Assembly (NCBI RefSeq): GCF_014117325.1
Contig: NZ_CP059732.1
Span: forward strand, 5,779,001 to 5,843,000
DNA from: Spirosoma foliorum
GTDB taxonomy: Bacteria; Bacteroidota; Bacteroidia; Cytophagales; Spirosomataceae
Direction: 5' to 3'
Length of the DNA stretch: 64,000 nt
Part shown: positions 25,587-35,121 of the stretch, piece by piece
How the letters are laid out: the number at the start of each line of letters is the position of its first letter
Position numbering within the stretch: position 1 is the first letter of the stretch
Position numbers and translations under genes: made by a program
The notes under the pieces: generated by a model
What the model was told of the DNA's origin: nothing
Seen by the model: only the letters and a program-made list of their open reading frames with translations
Database searches by the model: none

Positions 25587-25646
25587 AAAGTTGTAGGGTT
25601 ATATAGTTAGCTGACGCGATAACAAACTATATAACCCTACAACTTT
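25587..25646. repeat. 22-bp inverted repeat between pdxA and yicC
   Basis: The arms 25587-25608 and 25625-25646 are perfectly complementary around a 16-nt loop. Beyond the right arm, ACAACTTTATAAC-type words recur several times up to 25690. It may terminate pdxA transcription or be a dispersed repeat. Confidence 0.8.
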
Positions 25647-25693
25647 ATAACTCTACAACTTTATAACTTTATAACCATACAACTTTACGACTA

Positions 25694-26581
25694 ATGCTAA
25701 AATCAATGACCGGCTTCGGCAATGCAACAGTGGAAGCTGGCGGCTTGTCTGTAACAGCGGAAATTAAAACGCTGAATTCGAAATTTTTAGATATCTATTG
25801 CCGTATGCCCCGGCAGTTCTCAGATAAAGAAATTGAATTGCGTGCTTTGCTGACTCAGCAACTAGAGCGCGGTAAAGTTGAACTCTCATTAAATCTCAGC
25901 CGAACAAGTGGGGTACGTCCGGGCGTTACAATCAATCGGCCACTCGTTCAGGCATATGTAAGTGATTTAAAAGAAACGGCCAATACGATGCTCATGAGCA
26001 TTCCTGACAGCGATGTGCTGCAATTGGCTCTGCAACAACCAAATGCTTACTTAACTGAATCCGCCGATCCAACCGATGATGCGGCAGACTGGGCAACCGT
26101 ACAGGCCGCCGTTCACGAAGCCATACGCCGGTGCGACGCCTTTCGCAAACAGGATGGGGCTGTTTTAGAAGGTAAATTTCAAGAATATATCCAGATTATC
26201 TCGGATCGGTTGGCCGCCGTTGAGGAACAGGACGTTCGACGAATTCCGGCGGTTCGGGATCGGATGCGCAACTCGGTAAAAGAATTGCTAGACAGCGAAA
26301 CCTTCGACCAAAACCGCTTTGAACAGGAGCTGGTCTATTATGTCGAGAAGTTTGACATTTCGGAGGAGAAAGTCCGGCTCAAAAATCACCTTAGTTATTT
26401 TCTGGAGGTACTCGCAACAGAAGAGGCCAATGGCAAAAAACTAAATTTCATTTCGCAGGAAATTGGGCGTGAAATCAACACGATTGGCTCAAAAGCGAAC
26501 GACGCAGCCATTCAGCGGCTAGTTGTGCAGATGAAAGACGAACTGGAAAAGATTAAAGAACAGACGATGAATGTGATTTAA
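25694..26581 (+). CDS. yicC: YicC/YloC family endoribonuclease
   Basis: 295 residues from ATG 25694. The N-terminal MLKSMTGFGNA and TAEIKTLNSKFLDIYCRMP are diagnostic of the family. The C-terminal DUF1732 region contains DISEEKVRLKNHLSYF and GKKLNFISQEIGREINTIGSKAND. Members are metal-dependent endoribonucleases reported to promote decay of specific RNAs. The family C-terminal E-M-N motif is close to the end. Only 6 nt separate it from the glycosylase gene, so the two are probably co-transcribed. Confidence 0.93.
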   Translation: MLKSMTGFGNATVEAGGLSVTAEIKTLNSKFLDIYCRMPRQFSDKEIELRALLTQQLERGKVELSLNLSRTSGVRPGVTINRPLVQAYVSDLKETANTMLMSIPDSDVLQLALQQPNAYLTESADPTDDAADWATVQAAVHEAIRRCDAFRKQDGAVLEGKFQEYIQIISDRLAAVEEQDVRRIPAVRDRMRNSVKELLDSETFDQNRFEQELVYYVEKFDISEEKVRLKNHLSYFLEVLATEEANGKKLNFISQEIGREINTIGSKANDAAIQRLVVQMKDELEKIKEQTMNVI

Positions 26582-26587
26582 TGCCCC

Positions 26588-27223
26588 ATGCCTAAGCTCG
26601 CATTTGACTTTTATCAACAACATGATACGCTCACGCTGGCGCAACTCCTGCTTGGGTGTGAGCTTGTACATAAAAACGAGGAAGGCGTAACAGCGGGCAT
26701 TATTGTTGAAACGGAAGGTTATTTGAATGACGATCCAGCCTGCCACGCCTACCGAAGCAAGACTCCGCGCAATGCCGCTATGTTTGGCCCTGCCGGAACC
26801 TTATATATTTACCAGATTTATAACCATTACAACTGCATTAATGTCGTAACAGGGCCAGAAGGTGTGGGCGAGGCCATACTGATTCGTGCGCTTGAACCAA
26901 CAGAAGGCATTGAGCTAATGGGACTTCGCAGAAACGACGCCTTTAAAACTGGCTTCGAACGATACCGAAACAATACGATTGATGCTACAACGGCAGACGG
27001 TCAGCGTAATCTGGCTAATGGTCCGGGCAAGCTCACAATTGCCATGGGAATCAGCCGCACGCATGACAATGCTTCTTCATTGGTAACAGGGTCGATTTAT
27101 ATCCGAGGTCCCGTACTACATGACTTCGATATGGTCACAACGACTCGCATCGGCCTGACACGAGGAGCCGATTTGCCGTACCGCTATTACATCAAAGACA
27201 ATCGTTTTGTGAGTAAGAAGTAA
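26588..27223 (+). CDS. DNA-3-methyladenine glycosylase (AAG/MPG family)
   Basis: 211 residues, normal for bacterial members. Motifs include LAQLLLGCELVHK, the catalytic-site segment IIVETEGYLNDDPACHA, FGPAGTLYIYQIYNHYNCINVV and the C-terminal GLTRGADLPYRYY. The enzyme removes alkylated purines from DNA as the first step of base excision repair. ATG 26588 is chosen because the family N-terminus (LAFDFY) follows at once. It forms a short operon with yicC. Confidence 0.92.
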   Translation: MPKLAFDFYQQHDTLTLAQLLLGCELVHKNEEGVTAGIIVETEGYLNDDPACHAYRSKTPRNAAMFGPAGTLYIYQIYNHYNCINVVTGPEGVGEAILIRALEPTEGIELMGLRRNDAFKTGFERYRNNTIDATTADGQRNLANGPGKLTIAMGISRTHDNASSLVTGSIYIRGPVLHDFDMVTTTRIGLTRGADLPYRYYIKDNRFVSKK

Positions 27224-27278
27224 GTTGCCGCTCACTTAGCACTATACCTAAGTAGCTCTGTTTAGGAGTTAGTAGAAC

Positions 27279-27367
27279 AGCGAATTTTTGTCATCCCGAC
27301 GCAGGAGGGATCTCAATTACAAAGAAAATTAGAGATCCCTCCTGCGTCGGGATGACAAAAATTCGCT
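27279..27367. terminator. 36-bp perfect inverted repeat between convergent genes
   Basis: The arms 27279-27314 and 27332-27367 are perfectly complementary with a 17-nt loop. The arms carry a GTCATCCCGACGCAGGAGGG core and AT-rich bases. It lies between the glycosylase gene and the end of lepB, so it can act as a bidirectional terminator, but its length also fits a dispersed palindrome. Confidence 0.85.
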
Positions 27368-27416
27368 TATTTCTGATTGACTTTAGAGGCAACTAAAAAT
27401 TTCGAACAGCCTCGCT

Positions 27417-28059
27417 CTAGTTAATCACCCGGAACAAGCGATCCCAACGGATTTTGTGCCAGATGTCTGCTGGAACCGGGTCTATCGACATCCAGACAAA
27501 TACGGCTTTACCAACAATGTGATCTTCAGGTACAAAGCCCCAATAACGGGAATCTTCCGAATTCTGGCGATTATCGCCCATCATGAAGTAATAATCCTGC
27601 TTGAAGGTATAAGTCGTTATTGGCTGACCATTAATCTGAATAGAAGTTGGCGCTAGCTCTACTTTGTTATTTTCTTCATACCGCTGAATAACAGGACCAT
27701 ACAACGCAATCGTTTTCTCATTTACCGGAATCGTAACACCCTTTTTCGGTACGGTGAGGGGGCCAAAATTATCCTGATTCCAGGCATAGGCCGAACCACC
27801 ATAAATGCCTTGCGCTAGCTGCCCAGCCTGCTCTCGCATGGGCTCAATGCCTTTTACCCAGTCAAATCCAGCAAACTTATCCTTGACTTCCCGTGTCATA
27901 TTAACCCGATAGCCAACCAATGTTGATGCTTTTGTCGAGTCGTTATAGGATTCAAGCGGTTGCCAGTTAATGAATGGGCCTTCCGCCGATTTAAAGTCAT
28001 TAACGATAGCGTACTTTCGGAAAAATTTCTCATCCAGCACCTCGGTTGTTTTTACAAAA
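27417..28059 (-). pseudogene. lepB: Signal peptidase I, C-terminal fragment (lepB interrupted by an insertion sequence)
   Basis: From the insertion boundary this fragment encodes about 212 residues ([12 protein letters not shown] onward). It contains the conserved box [19 protein letters not shown] and [16 protein letters not shown], and ends in a C-terminal [12 protein letters not shown]. It lacks the catalytic Ser and Lys, which are on the other fragment. The frame continues upstream into the insertion sequence to an ATG at 28112, so a fusion starting with 19 residues from the element is possible. Removing the element plus one TTT duplication restores a single 389-codon frame. Confidence 0.93.
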
Positions 28060-29113
28060 TTAGGACTTACGCAAAAGTGGTAAATTGAAATAAAAAATAG
28101 CTTGAAGGTCACCGCACAACTTTACGGACAGTTTCTACTGAGTAGCCAGATCAACTATACGGCTACCTACTTGGCTGATCACCTGGAAGGGATCACCCAT
28201 GACAATGTGCAGTACTTTCTCAAAGCTAGCCGAGTGGCACCTCGCCAGGTCTGGCAACATGTCCGCCACCAAATTCAACTGGATACCGATGGCTATATCC
28301 TCTTTGATGATACCGTGCTCAATAAAGAACATAGTCATAAAATTGAACTGGTTCGTCGGCAATACAGTGGAAATGCTCATGGAATCATCAAAGGCATCGG
28401 TGTGGTTAATTGTGTCTACTTCAATCCTAAAATTAATCAGTTCTGGCTCATTGACTACCGTATTTTTAATCCCGATGAGGATGGAAAAAGCAAGTTGGAT
28501 CATGTGTTGGACATGCTTAACCAACTAGCACCCCGCCAGATCAGTTATCGAATCGTCTTAATGGACAGTTGGTATGCTGTGACCGACCTCTTCAAGTGGC
28601 TCATTACCAATGAAAAACTGTTTTACTGTCCTATCAAGAGCAACCGTAAGGTCGATGATTCAGGTGGCAAAGAATCGTATCAACCTGTCAGCTATCTGAG
28701 CTGGTCAGCTCAACAGGTGCAGCAGGGTAAGCTGGTTAAAGTACACAAGATGCCTCAAAACACCTATCTTAAACTGTTCCGCGTACTGGTGTCTACCCAC
28801 CGGACGGACTATATCGTCACCAACGATTTAGCTCAAAATGAGACGAGTGCCGCTGAAGAAAAAAGTGGTATTCGTTGGACAATTGAGCAGTTTCATCGAG
28901 AAGATAAGCAGATCACGGGTCTGGAATGTTGTCAATGTCGATTAGCTCGTAGTCAACGCAATCACATTGGCTTAGCGGCTCTGACTTGGTTACGTTTTAA
29001 ACAGTTGGCTTATCAGACTAAGAAAACGGTTTACCAACTCAAACAAGGCTTATTAGATGCTTACCTTCGTCAAGAGTTGGCGAATCCTTCAGTTGCCTTT
29101 GCGTAAGTCCTAA
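28060..29113 (+). mobile_element. 1054-bp insertion sequence inside lepB
   Basis: The ends carry 16-bp perfect terminal inverted repeats (28060-28075 and 29098-29113, TTAGGACTTACGCAAA) flanked by a 3-bp AAA duplication (28057-28059 and 29114-29116). It has one transposase gene filling almost the whole element. The intact transposase and perfect repeats suggest a recent insertion. Confidence 0.93.
28102..29106 (+). CDS. DDE transposase, IS4/IS701-like
   Basis: 334 residues. The start is a TTG at 28102, 42 nt inside the element; no suitable ATG is seen nearby. Acidic motifs typical of an RNase H-like DDE enzyme are present: [15 protein letters not shown] (residues about 71-85), LMDSWYA (about 153) and the Y-R-E-K-like region [17 protein letters not shown] (about 256). 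The stop codon lies inside the right terminal repeat. I place it in the IS4/IS701 group by motif pattern only. The gene is intact, so the element may be active. Confidence 0.85.
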   Translation: MKVTAQLYGQFLLSSQINYTATYLADHLEGITHDNVQYFLKASRVAPRQVWQHVRHQIQLDTDGYILFDDTVLNKEHSHKIELVRRQYSGNAHGIIKGIGVVNCVYFNPKINQFWLIDYRIFNPDEDGKSKLDHVLDMLNQLAPRQISYRIVLMDSWYAVTDLFKWLITNEKLFYCPIKSNRKVDDSGGKESYQPVSYLSWSAQQVQQGKLVKVHKMPQNTYLKLFRVLVSTHRTDYIVTNDLAQNETSAAEEKSGIRWTIEQFHREDKQITGLECCQCRLARSQRNHIGLAALTWLRFKQLAYQTKKTVYQLKQGLLDAYLRQELANPSVAFA

Positions 29114-29643
29114 AAATAAGTCGTTTCAGATCGACGGGGTATAGCCTGGGCTTTTCCATTGATGTACACCTGCTCCTGACGAATTTCGATGACATCGCCC
29201 GGAATACCGATGCACCGCTTTATAAAATTGGTTTTCAGATCGGTGGGGTAAGCTGGTTCGCCCGCTTTAGGAGGTGGGTAGTTAAAGACAACCACATCGC
29301 CATTTTTCACATGCGTGAACCCAGGAAGTCGGTAAATCGGCAGTTGAATGGCGGTGCTATACGATGGCAGCTCAGTTCCCCAAATTTTCTGGTGAGTTAG
29401 CGGTACTTGCAGTGGAGTTTTAGGAGTCCGAATACCGTAATGGAGCTTACTGACAAACAAAAAATCGCCCACCATCAGGCTATTCTCCATAGAAGGAGTC
29501 GGAATGGCATACGCTTCAAACGTCAGAAATCGAATGAGTGTAGCGGCTATGACGGCAAATAATACCGAATCGAACCATTCCCGAATGGGGGATTTTTTTG
29601 GTTTGAGTGCCTTCGTAGCACTCGTTGTTTTCGCATGGCGCAT
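29110..29643 (-). pseudogene. lepB: Signal peptidase I, N-terminal fragment (lepB interrupted by an insertion sequence)
   Basis: 177 residues from ATG 29643, ending at a TAG created at the insertion junction. It has a single membrane segment (SVLFAVIAATLIRFLTF), the catalytic Ser51 in PTPSMENSL, Lys142 in FIKRCIGIPGD and the substrate-pocket segment KNGDVVVFNYP. The C-terminal box GDNRxxSxDSR is on the other fragment, so this piece alone is unlikely to be active. Signal peptidase I removes signal peptides from exported proteins and is normally essential, so another copy should exist elsewhere in the genome. Confidence 0.93.
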
Positions 29644-29687
29644 AACCTGACGGGATTGAATCTAAGAATGAGTATCGAGCAATGAAA

Positions 29688-29737
29688 TATAACCACCGGC
29701 GTAAGAAGGGTATCCCTATTTTACACCGATGGTTATA
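29688..29737. terminator. Imperfect hairpin downstream of ggt
   Basis: The arms 29688-29704 and 29721-29737 match at 15 of 17 positions, with a smaller AGGG-TAT-CCCT hairpin between them. It lies about 60 nt after the gamma-glutamyltransferase stop on the minus strand. Confidence 0.45.
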
Positions 29738-29797
29738 TAGTTAGCTGAACGCTAATTCCTGAAGACAATAGCCAGATTTAGAGGCCACAAGAGTCAA

Positions 29798-31606
29798 TTA
29801 ATAACCCCTTGCTGTATTATCAGCTCTGGGGTCAGACGCGCCTTCGTATGATCCATCTGGGCGAATCAAAACACAGTCCATTCGGCCTAATGTGTTCGTA
29901 AGTTTTTCCAGAATGTAGCCCCGCCCTTGTAAGGCCTGAATAGTAGGCTCAGAAAAAGCACCATTTTCAAAAATGGTTTTGTCGGGTAGCCACTGGTGGT
30001 GAAATTTAAGCGCATTGACGGCCTGCTGCATCGTCATGCCATGCTCAATAACATTAAGAATGGTTTGATAAACCGATGTAATAATGGTTGAGCCGCCGGG
30101 CGTACCGACCACCATAAAGAGTTTGCCATCTTTTTCCAGAATCGTTGGCGTCATAGATGATAACATCCGCTTATGGGGGGCAATGGCATTGGCCTGGTTG
30201 CCAATCAAACCAAACATGTTGGGAACGCCAGGTTTTACACTGAAATCATCCATTTCGTTGTTCATGAAGAAGCCTGCTCCACCAATCACAACCCGGCTGC
30301 CATAGCCACCATTCAGGGTGGTTGTAATACTTACCGCATTGCCATCTTTGTCAACGACCGAAAAGTGAGTTGTTTCCAGGCTTTCGTAGCCGGGAATCGT
30401 TCCGCCCTTAACCGCCTTGCTGTCGGTGGCTTTGGCCCACGAGAAATCGGTCCAGCGGGTACGCAGGTAGTCGGGGCTGATAAGTTGGCTCACGGGCACT
30501 TTTACAAAATCAGGATCACCCAAAAACTTAGCCCGGTCGGCATACACCCGTCGTTCAGCTTCAATCATTACCTGAACAGTGCTATCGCGATTCCAGCCCC
30601 ATTTCCGAAGTGGATACGGCTCTGTTAAGCGCATCATTTGCAGTAACGCAACGCCCCCACTCGAGGTCGGTGGCATCGTAATGACATTGTATTCTTTATA
30701 CTTCGCCTGAATTGGTTCGCGCCAGGCAGAGTGGTAGTTCTTTAGATCTTCTTCGGTAATTAAGCCCTTCCCCCGAACCATTTCTTCAGCCAAAAGTCGC
30801 GCCGTCTCACCTTCGTAAAACCCCGCCCGGCCTTGTGCCTGAATCCGTTGTAGCGTTTTGGCCAGATCGGCTTGTACTAGCAAATCGCCCTTGTGCCAGG
30901 TAATCGTATCTGTCGGAACCGAACTTTTCAAAAAATAGGTTTTGCCCGGATTGATCGTGTTCAGATCTGTTTTGATACGATTTAGACCCAGCGCATCACG
31001 TTCGGTGAGCGCAAACCCTTTTGAAGCCAAGTCAACAGCGGGTTGCAACACCTGCGCCCAGGTTAGCTTCCCAAATCGTTTGTGGGCTTCGACCATTCCG
31101 TCAACTGAACCCGGTACGCCACTCGCCAAATGTCCACTAATGCTTAAACCAGCCCGAACATTGCCCTGCTCATCGAGGTACATATTTTGGGTGGCACCAC
31201 CGGGCGCTTTCTCCCGATAATCGAGCGTATAAGCTTTACCAGCGTTATCCCGGTAAACCATAAAGCCTCCCCCACCAATGTTACCAGCACCTGGATACAC
31301 CACTGCCAGGGCAAATTGTACCGCAACAGCCGCATCGACAGCATTTCCGCCCGCTTTCAGGATATTCAGACCAACCTGCGAAGCGTCGGGGTGAGCGGAA
31401 GCCACCATACCATTTCGTCCGATAACACCAACCCGGTCGGAGAAAAACGGCTTTATTGTTGGGTCTTCATCACGGTATTGGTAAACACCCTGCCCCTGGG
31501 AAACTTTTGCCGTAGCGGAGGTTGTGGTAGACGACTGCGTCTTGCAGGCTGTAACGCCTAACGTAAACAGCAGGACTGGTAAATAATAGGTAGTTCGTTG
31601 ATTCAT
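29798..31606 (-). CDS. ggt: Gamma-glutamyltransferase
   Basis: 602 residues from ATG 31606, normal for the family. An N-terminal lipobox (LFTLGVTAC) makes it a likely lipoprotein of the periplasm. The large-subunit region has GMVASAHPDASQVGLNILKAGGNAVDAAVA and GGGGFMVYRD. The autocatalytic cleavage site is ETTHFSVVDKDGNAV, with the nucleophile Thr at about residue 412. The small subunit carries TTTLNGGYGS and SSMTPTI. The enzyme cleaves glutathione and other gamma-glutamyl compounds to recover amino acids. It lies upstream of lepB on the same strand with 154 bp between them and is divergent from the ABC permease gene. Confidence 0.95.
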   Translation of the reverse strand: MNQRTTYYLPVLLFTLGVTACKTQSSTTTSATAKVSQGQGVYQYRDEDPTIKPFFSDRVGVIGRNGMVASAHPDASQVGLNILKAGGNAVDAAVAVQFALAVVYPGAGNIGGGGFMVYRDNAGKAYTLDYREKAPGGATQNMYLDEQGNVRAGLSISGHLASGVPGSVDGMVEAHKRFGKLTWAQVLQPAVDLASKGFALTERDALGLNRIKTDLNTINPGKTYFLKSSVPTDTITWHKGDLLVQADLAKTLQRIQAQGRAGFYEGETARLLAEEMVRGKGLITEEDLKNYHSAWREPIQAKYKEYNVITMPPTSSGGVALLQMMRLTEPYPLRKWGWNRDSTVQVMIEAERRVYADRAKFLGDPDFVKVPVSQLISPDYLRTRWTDFSWAKATDSKAVKGGTIPGYESLETTHFSVVDKDGNAVSITTTLNGGYGSRVVIGGAGFFMNNEMDDFSVKPGVPNMFGLIGNQANAIAPHKRMLSSMTPTILEKDGKLFMVVGTPGGSTIITSVYQTILNVIEHGMTMQQAVNALKFHHQWLPDKTIFENGAFSEPTIQALQGRGYILEKLTNTLGRMDCVLIRPDGSYEGASDPRADNTARGY

Positions 31607-31823
31607 AGGTGACGCTCAAGCTAGGTTGTAATATCCCGTAAATTACAAAAATAACGGTATCCTGCTGATAGCCAAATCAACCACTTATCCTTCTGAAGTT
31701 TACACTTGTCCTAAATGCTTTGGGAAAGATGAGCCAGTGTTGTACTTTCATAAATTGGAGAGCCAGCTGTTACGCAAGGCACTTCGCTAGTTCGGTTTTG
31801 CACGTTACTCTTTAGCTATATCG

Positions 31824-33065
31824 ATGCGATTTATTCGTCAGACTTTTGAAAGTTTTCGATTCGCGTGGCAGGCTTTGCGCTCGAATCTTCTTCGCACGAT
31901 GCTCTCCTTGTTGGGCGTAACGATTGGTATCTTCGCCATCATTGCCGTGTTTACGCTAGTCGATTCGCTGGAGAGAAACATTAAAGAGAGTCTTTCGTTT
32001 ATTGGCGACAAAGTGGTGTACGTGGAGAAATGGCCCTGGTCTTTCGGGGAGGACTATCAATGGTGGAAATACTTCCAACGCCCCGTGCCAACTTACAATG
32101 AGTATCGTTTCCTCAGCGAGAAACTTGAAAATGCGCAGGCAGTAGTCGCTATGGCTTTTAAAGGCCGTGTTACGATTAAAAATAATAACAACAGCATGTC
32201 GGCACTCATTCAGGGGACCACGCTGGACTATAACAAGATTTCGGAGGTACCGATCGAACAAGGTCGCTATTTTACCCAGCAGGAAGTTAATATCTCCCGA
32301 AACGTAACCATTATTGGTTCCGACATAGCGGAGAATCTATTCCCAGGTCAAGATCCGGTTGGCAAAACCTTCAAAATCAATGGTCTGAATTTTACAGTTA
32401 TTGGTGTCCAGCGCAAAAAGGGCGAAAGCATTCTGAACGTAGGCGGCAACCCCGATACAAAATGCCTTATTCCTTACGGCGCTTTTGCCAAAATGTTTCA
32501 CTCTATCAATCCGAATATCACGATTTCAATTAAAGGGTATGAAAGTGATGAAGGACTACAAGAACTAGAAAGCGAAATTCGGGGATTGTTACGCACTCGG
32601 CGCGGATTGCGCCCTCTGCAGGATGACAATTTTGCAATTAATCGACCAGAAGCTATTGCGCAGGCGATTAGCGGCATTTTCGTCGTGTTAACAATAGCTG
32701 GCTGGGTCATTGGCGGTTTTTCGATTCTGATTGGCGGCTTCGGCATCGCCAATATTATGTTCGTCAGCGTAAAAGAACGCACTAATATTATCGGTATTCA
32801 GAAATCGCTGGGGGCCAAGAATTATTTTATTCTATTTCAATTTCTGTTTGAGGCTGTGCTATTAAGTTTGGTTGGCGGGCTTGCGGGTATTTTCCTGGTT
32901 TACCTGCTGTCATTCATGAGCCTAGGCAGTCTTGATTTAGTATTAACAGCCTCAAACATTGCCTTGGGATTGGGCGTATCAAGTGTTATTGGTGTTTTGT
33001 CAGGAATTATACCCGCCTTTTCAGCCTCCCGTCTCGACCCCGTTATTGCTATCCGAGCGAAATAG
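31824..33065 (+). CDS. ABC transporter permease, MacB/FtsX type
   Basis: 413 residues. An N-terminal membrane segment (LLRTMLSLLGVTIGIFAIIAVFTLV) is followed by a MacB-like periplasmic domain (about 45-260), including IIGSDIAENLFPGQDPVGKTF, and three C-terminal membrane segments of the FtsX fold (from AISGIFVVLTIAGWVIGGF). Such permeases act as a dimer with an ATPase to expel lipoproteins, peptides or drugs, or to drive envelope processes. No ATPase gene is adjacent, so the partner must be elsewhere. The start at ATG 31824 fits the family (FxxAWxALRSNLLRT). Confidence 0.9.
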   Translation: MRFIRQTFESFRFAWQALRSNLLRTMLSLLGVTIGIFAIIAVFTLVDSLERNIKESLSFIGDKVVYVEKWPWSFGEDYQWWKYFQRPVPTYNEYRFLSEKLENAQAVVAMAFKGRVTIKNNNNSMSALIQGTTLDYNKISEVPIEQGRYFTQQEVNISRNVTIIGSDIAENLFPGQDPVGKTFKINGLNFTVIGVQRKKGESILNVGGNPDTKCLIPYGAFAKMFHSINPNITISIKGYESDEGLQELESEIRGLLRTRRGLRPLQDDNFAINRPEAIAQAISGIFVVLTIAGWVIGGFSILIGGFGIANIMFVSVKERTNIIGIQKSLGAKNYFILFQFLFEAVLLSLVGGLAGIFLVYLLSFMSLGSLDLVLTASNIALGLGVSSVIGVLSGIIPAFSASRLDPVIAIRAK

Positions 33066-33070
33066 GGATA

Positions 33071-33154
33071 GATGTAGGATATATGATATATGATGTAGGA
33101 TGTATGATGTATAGAATTGATTGCACCAGTCAAATACATCATATATCCTACATC
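33071..33154. repeat. 17-bp inverted repeat between convergent genes
   Basis: GATGTAGGATATATGAT (33071-33087) is perfectly complementary to 33138-33154. The region is made of GATGTAGGAT and ATATGATGT words in both orientations, so several alternative pairings are possible. It lies between the ABC permease gene and the RqcH-like gene. Confidence 0.65.
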
Positions 33155-33164
33155 ATACATCCTA

Positions 33165-34832
33165 TCATTCTCCTTTCGGGACAACGAGTACAACACTCTC
33201 TTTTTCAACGAGCACTTGGCCCGGCGCAAGGCCTTTAGGTTTACGAACAAACTTCTTCGGCGTAACAATAACTGGGCATAAACTGTCTGTTCGGCGTTTT
33301 GAGTACCAGGCGGCCAACTCGGCAGCGCGTTCGATAATATGGCGTGGGAAGGTTTTACCGGCCTGGTATTTCACGATTACATGCGAGCCCGATACATCAC
33401 GGGCATGGAGCCAGAGATCGTCCTTATAAGCGTATTTGAGAGTCAGCAAATCGTTGTTTTTAGCATTCCGACCAATCAGAATACGAAACGAGTCCATCGT
33501 CACCTCTTTAAATAAGGGTCCTGTATCAGTGCTGTTCCCTCCCATCGAGTCAGTATGTAAATTCTGTTGTTTCACATAGCGCCTAAGTTCTTTTAGGGTT
33601 TGAATGTCAATCAAGTCAATTCGTTGCTGGCGAATTTTAGCCAACTCTACTTCCCGATCAGCGATCAAATCATTCAGATGTTGCTCCTCTATTTTTTCAT
33701 TCTTTGCTTTGCGGTAAAAGTTTTCCGCGTTTTTCTGCGGGCTTAGATCAGGTTTGAGCTTAAGGGTAATTGGCTGATCCCGATAGAAATCGTATAGGGT
33801 TAACCGTTCCGGTGATTTAGCACCCGGAACCTGAGCAATGTCATGAAGATTTGCCATTAAAATGTGTCCCATTTCTTCATGGCTAGCGCCCTCTTCACGC
33901 GAGATAAGGCGCTGCATGGCTCCTTCCATTTGACCTTCGGCCCGTTTCTGACGCTTTTCGAGAAGGCGTGCCAGGTCTGCTTTCTCATGCTCAAAGGTGC
34001 TAAGTCCGTTATAAGCAATAAAAAAACGAGTTGCGGCCTCCATGGGATCGGTAAACTCACGCTGAATTTCGCCCACAGGCAGCAGACTAAGCGTAGGTTT
34101 ATGATGAAGTCGGGTTAAGTAATAATGCGGGTGCTCAAGCATTCTTAAGGCATCCTGGACAATAGCCCATTGCCGTTTTTCAGGTTGCTCACCATCGTCT
34201 ATAGGCTTTGCTGTTTGGTCCTGAATCCACTCATTTACTACTTTCCCGAACGTTGGGAATAGTTTCCTGTAGTCAAAATCGGCTCGTTCAAACGCTTCAT
34301 ACGATTGATCGATAGGCCTATCAATGTTAGAAAACAGAATTTGTTCATCACTCACTAATTGGCGATTAAACAAATCGATCACTTTATCCTCCTGAAAAGC
34401 CAGCAAATTAGGTCGATTGCCGAAGAACTTAAATACCAACGAGAAGCCTCCTTCTAACTGAATAGCCAGACAACGTTCGTTCAGGAATGACCGAACCCCT
34501 ATAACGGCCCGTTCTTCGCCGGGCGTACCCACTACAGTATCGAACAAGTCTACGCTGTTTGTACGAGCCCGCTGTACTGTATCAGGGAACACCAATCCAG
34601 AAAAATCGGGCCGTAAAGTAACCTTTATATAAAAGGGTTTGTAGTAATTAATCTTCCCTCTAGCCTGCGCAAAAACGAGCACTACCTCATCACGATCCTG
34701 GCTAAAACATTCCATAAATCGTAACCCGCTCAATGGTGGTTCAGACACCTCTTTGGGTAGAGTAAAATTACCCAGTAAATGTGGCTCTAACGACGGAGCG
34801 AGTTGCCGCAGAAAGTAATAGTTTATATGCAT
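33165..34832 (-). CDS. NFACT protein, RqcH/FbpA-like ribosome quality control factor
   Basis: 555 residues from ATG 34832. The N-terminal NFACT-N region (MHINYYFLRQLAPSLEPHLLG...) is followed by a helical middle and a C-terminal NFACT-R (DUF814) domain with FRILIGRNAKNNDLLT, DLWLHARDVSGSHVIVK, and a closing VLVEKESVVLVVPKGE. Bacterial RqcH binds stalled 50S-peptidyl-tRNA complexes and adds C-terminal alanine tails. The same family has been described as fibronectin-binding FbpA, but there is no signal peptide here, which fits a cytosolic role. Convergent with the ABC permease gene. Confidence 0.88.
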   Translation of the reverse strand: MHINYYFLRQLAPSLEPHLLGNFTLPKEVSEPPLSGLRFMECFSQDRDEVVLVFAQARGKINYYKPFYIKVTLRPDFSGLVFPDTVQRARTNSVDLFDTVVGTPGEERAVIGVRSFLNERCLAIQLEGGFSLVFKFFGNRPNLLAFQEDKVIDLFNRQLVSDEQILFSNIDRPIDQSYEAFERADFDYRKLFPTFGKVVNEWIQDQTAKPIDDGEQPEKRQWAIVQDALRMLEHPHYYLTRLHHKPTLSLLPVGEIQREFTDPMEAATRFFIAYNGLSTFEHEKADLARLLEKRQKRAEGQMEGAMQRLISREEGASHEEMGHILMANLHDIAQVPGAKSPERLTLYDFYRDQPITLKLKPDLSPQKNAENFYRKAKNEKIEEQHLNDLIADREVELAKIRQQRIDLIDIQTLKELRRYVKQQNLHTDSMGGNSTDTGPLFKEVTMDSFRILIGRNAKNNDLLTLKYAYKDDLWLHARDVSGSHVIVKYQAGKTFPRHIIERAAELAAWYSKRRTDSLCPVIVTPKKFVRKPKGLAPGQVLVEKESVVLVVPKGE

Positions 34833-34839
34833 ACAAGTA

Positions 34840-34847
34840 CAAAAATA
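34840..34847 (-). promoter_or_regulatory. -7 element (TATTTTTG) close to the RqcH-like start
   Basis: On the minus strand it matches TAnnTTTG exactly and lies only about 8 nt from the ATG at 34832, which would give a nearly leaderless mRNA. No convincing -33 box is visible. Confidence 0.35.
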
Positions 34848-35054
34848 CGGCTAGAATTACTCAGAGTCGCATTTACTTGAATTGCTAGAAAAATAGAATG
34901 AAATTAAAATTTTATATAACTTTTTTAACATAATATAATTTTACAAACATGCAATAAACTGACAATCAATTATTTAATAAAACTAAAATATAACTTTTTT
35001 AATAGTTAACATTTCTTTATCAATTCATAAAAGAGATATTTATTACGATTTCAC

Positions 35055-35085
35055 TTTGAAGTATAACTAAACTAACCTAATATTG
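35055..35085 (+). promoter_or_regulatory. Bacteroidota-type promoter of the SusC/SusD operon
   Basis: TTTG at 35055-35058, a 19-nt spacer, and TAATATTG at 35078-35085 (seven of eight matches to TAnnTTTG). This predicts a start about 35092 and a leader of about 30 nt before the ATG at 35122. It is the best promoter match in the window. The preceding 34848-35054 is very AT-rich and holds no gene. Confidence 0.6.
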
Positions 35086-35121
35086 ATGCGTTTAACTCAA
35101 TTTTAAACCAACCTAATCTTC

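Noticed and set aside
27417..29643. Two separate short signal-peptidase genes
   Set aside because: Each lacks part of the conserved boxes, and the flanks join in frame once the insertion sequence and one 3-bp duplication are removed.
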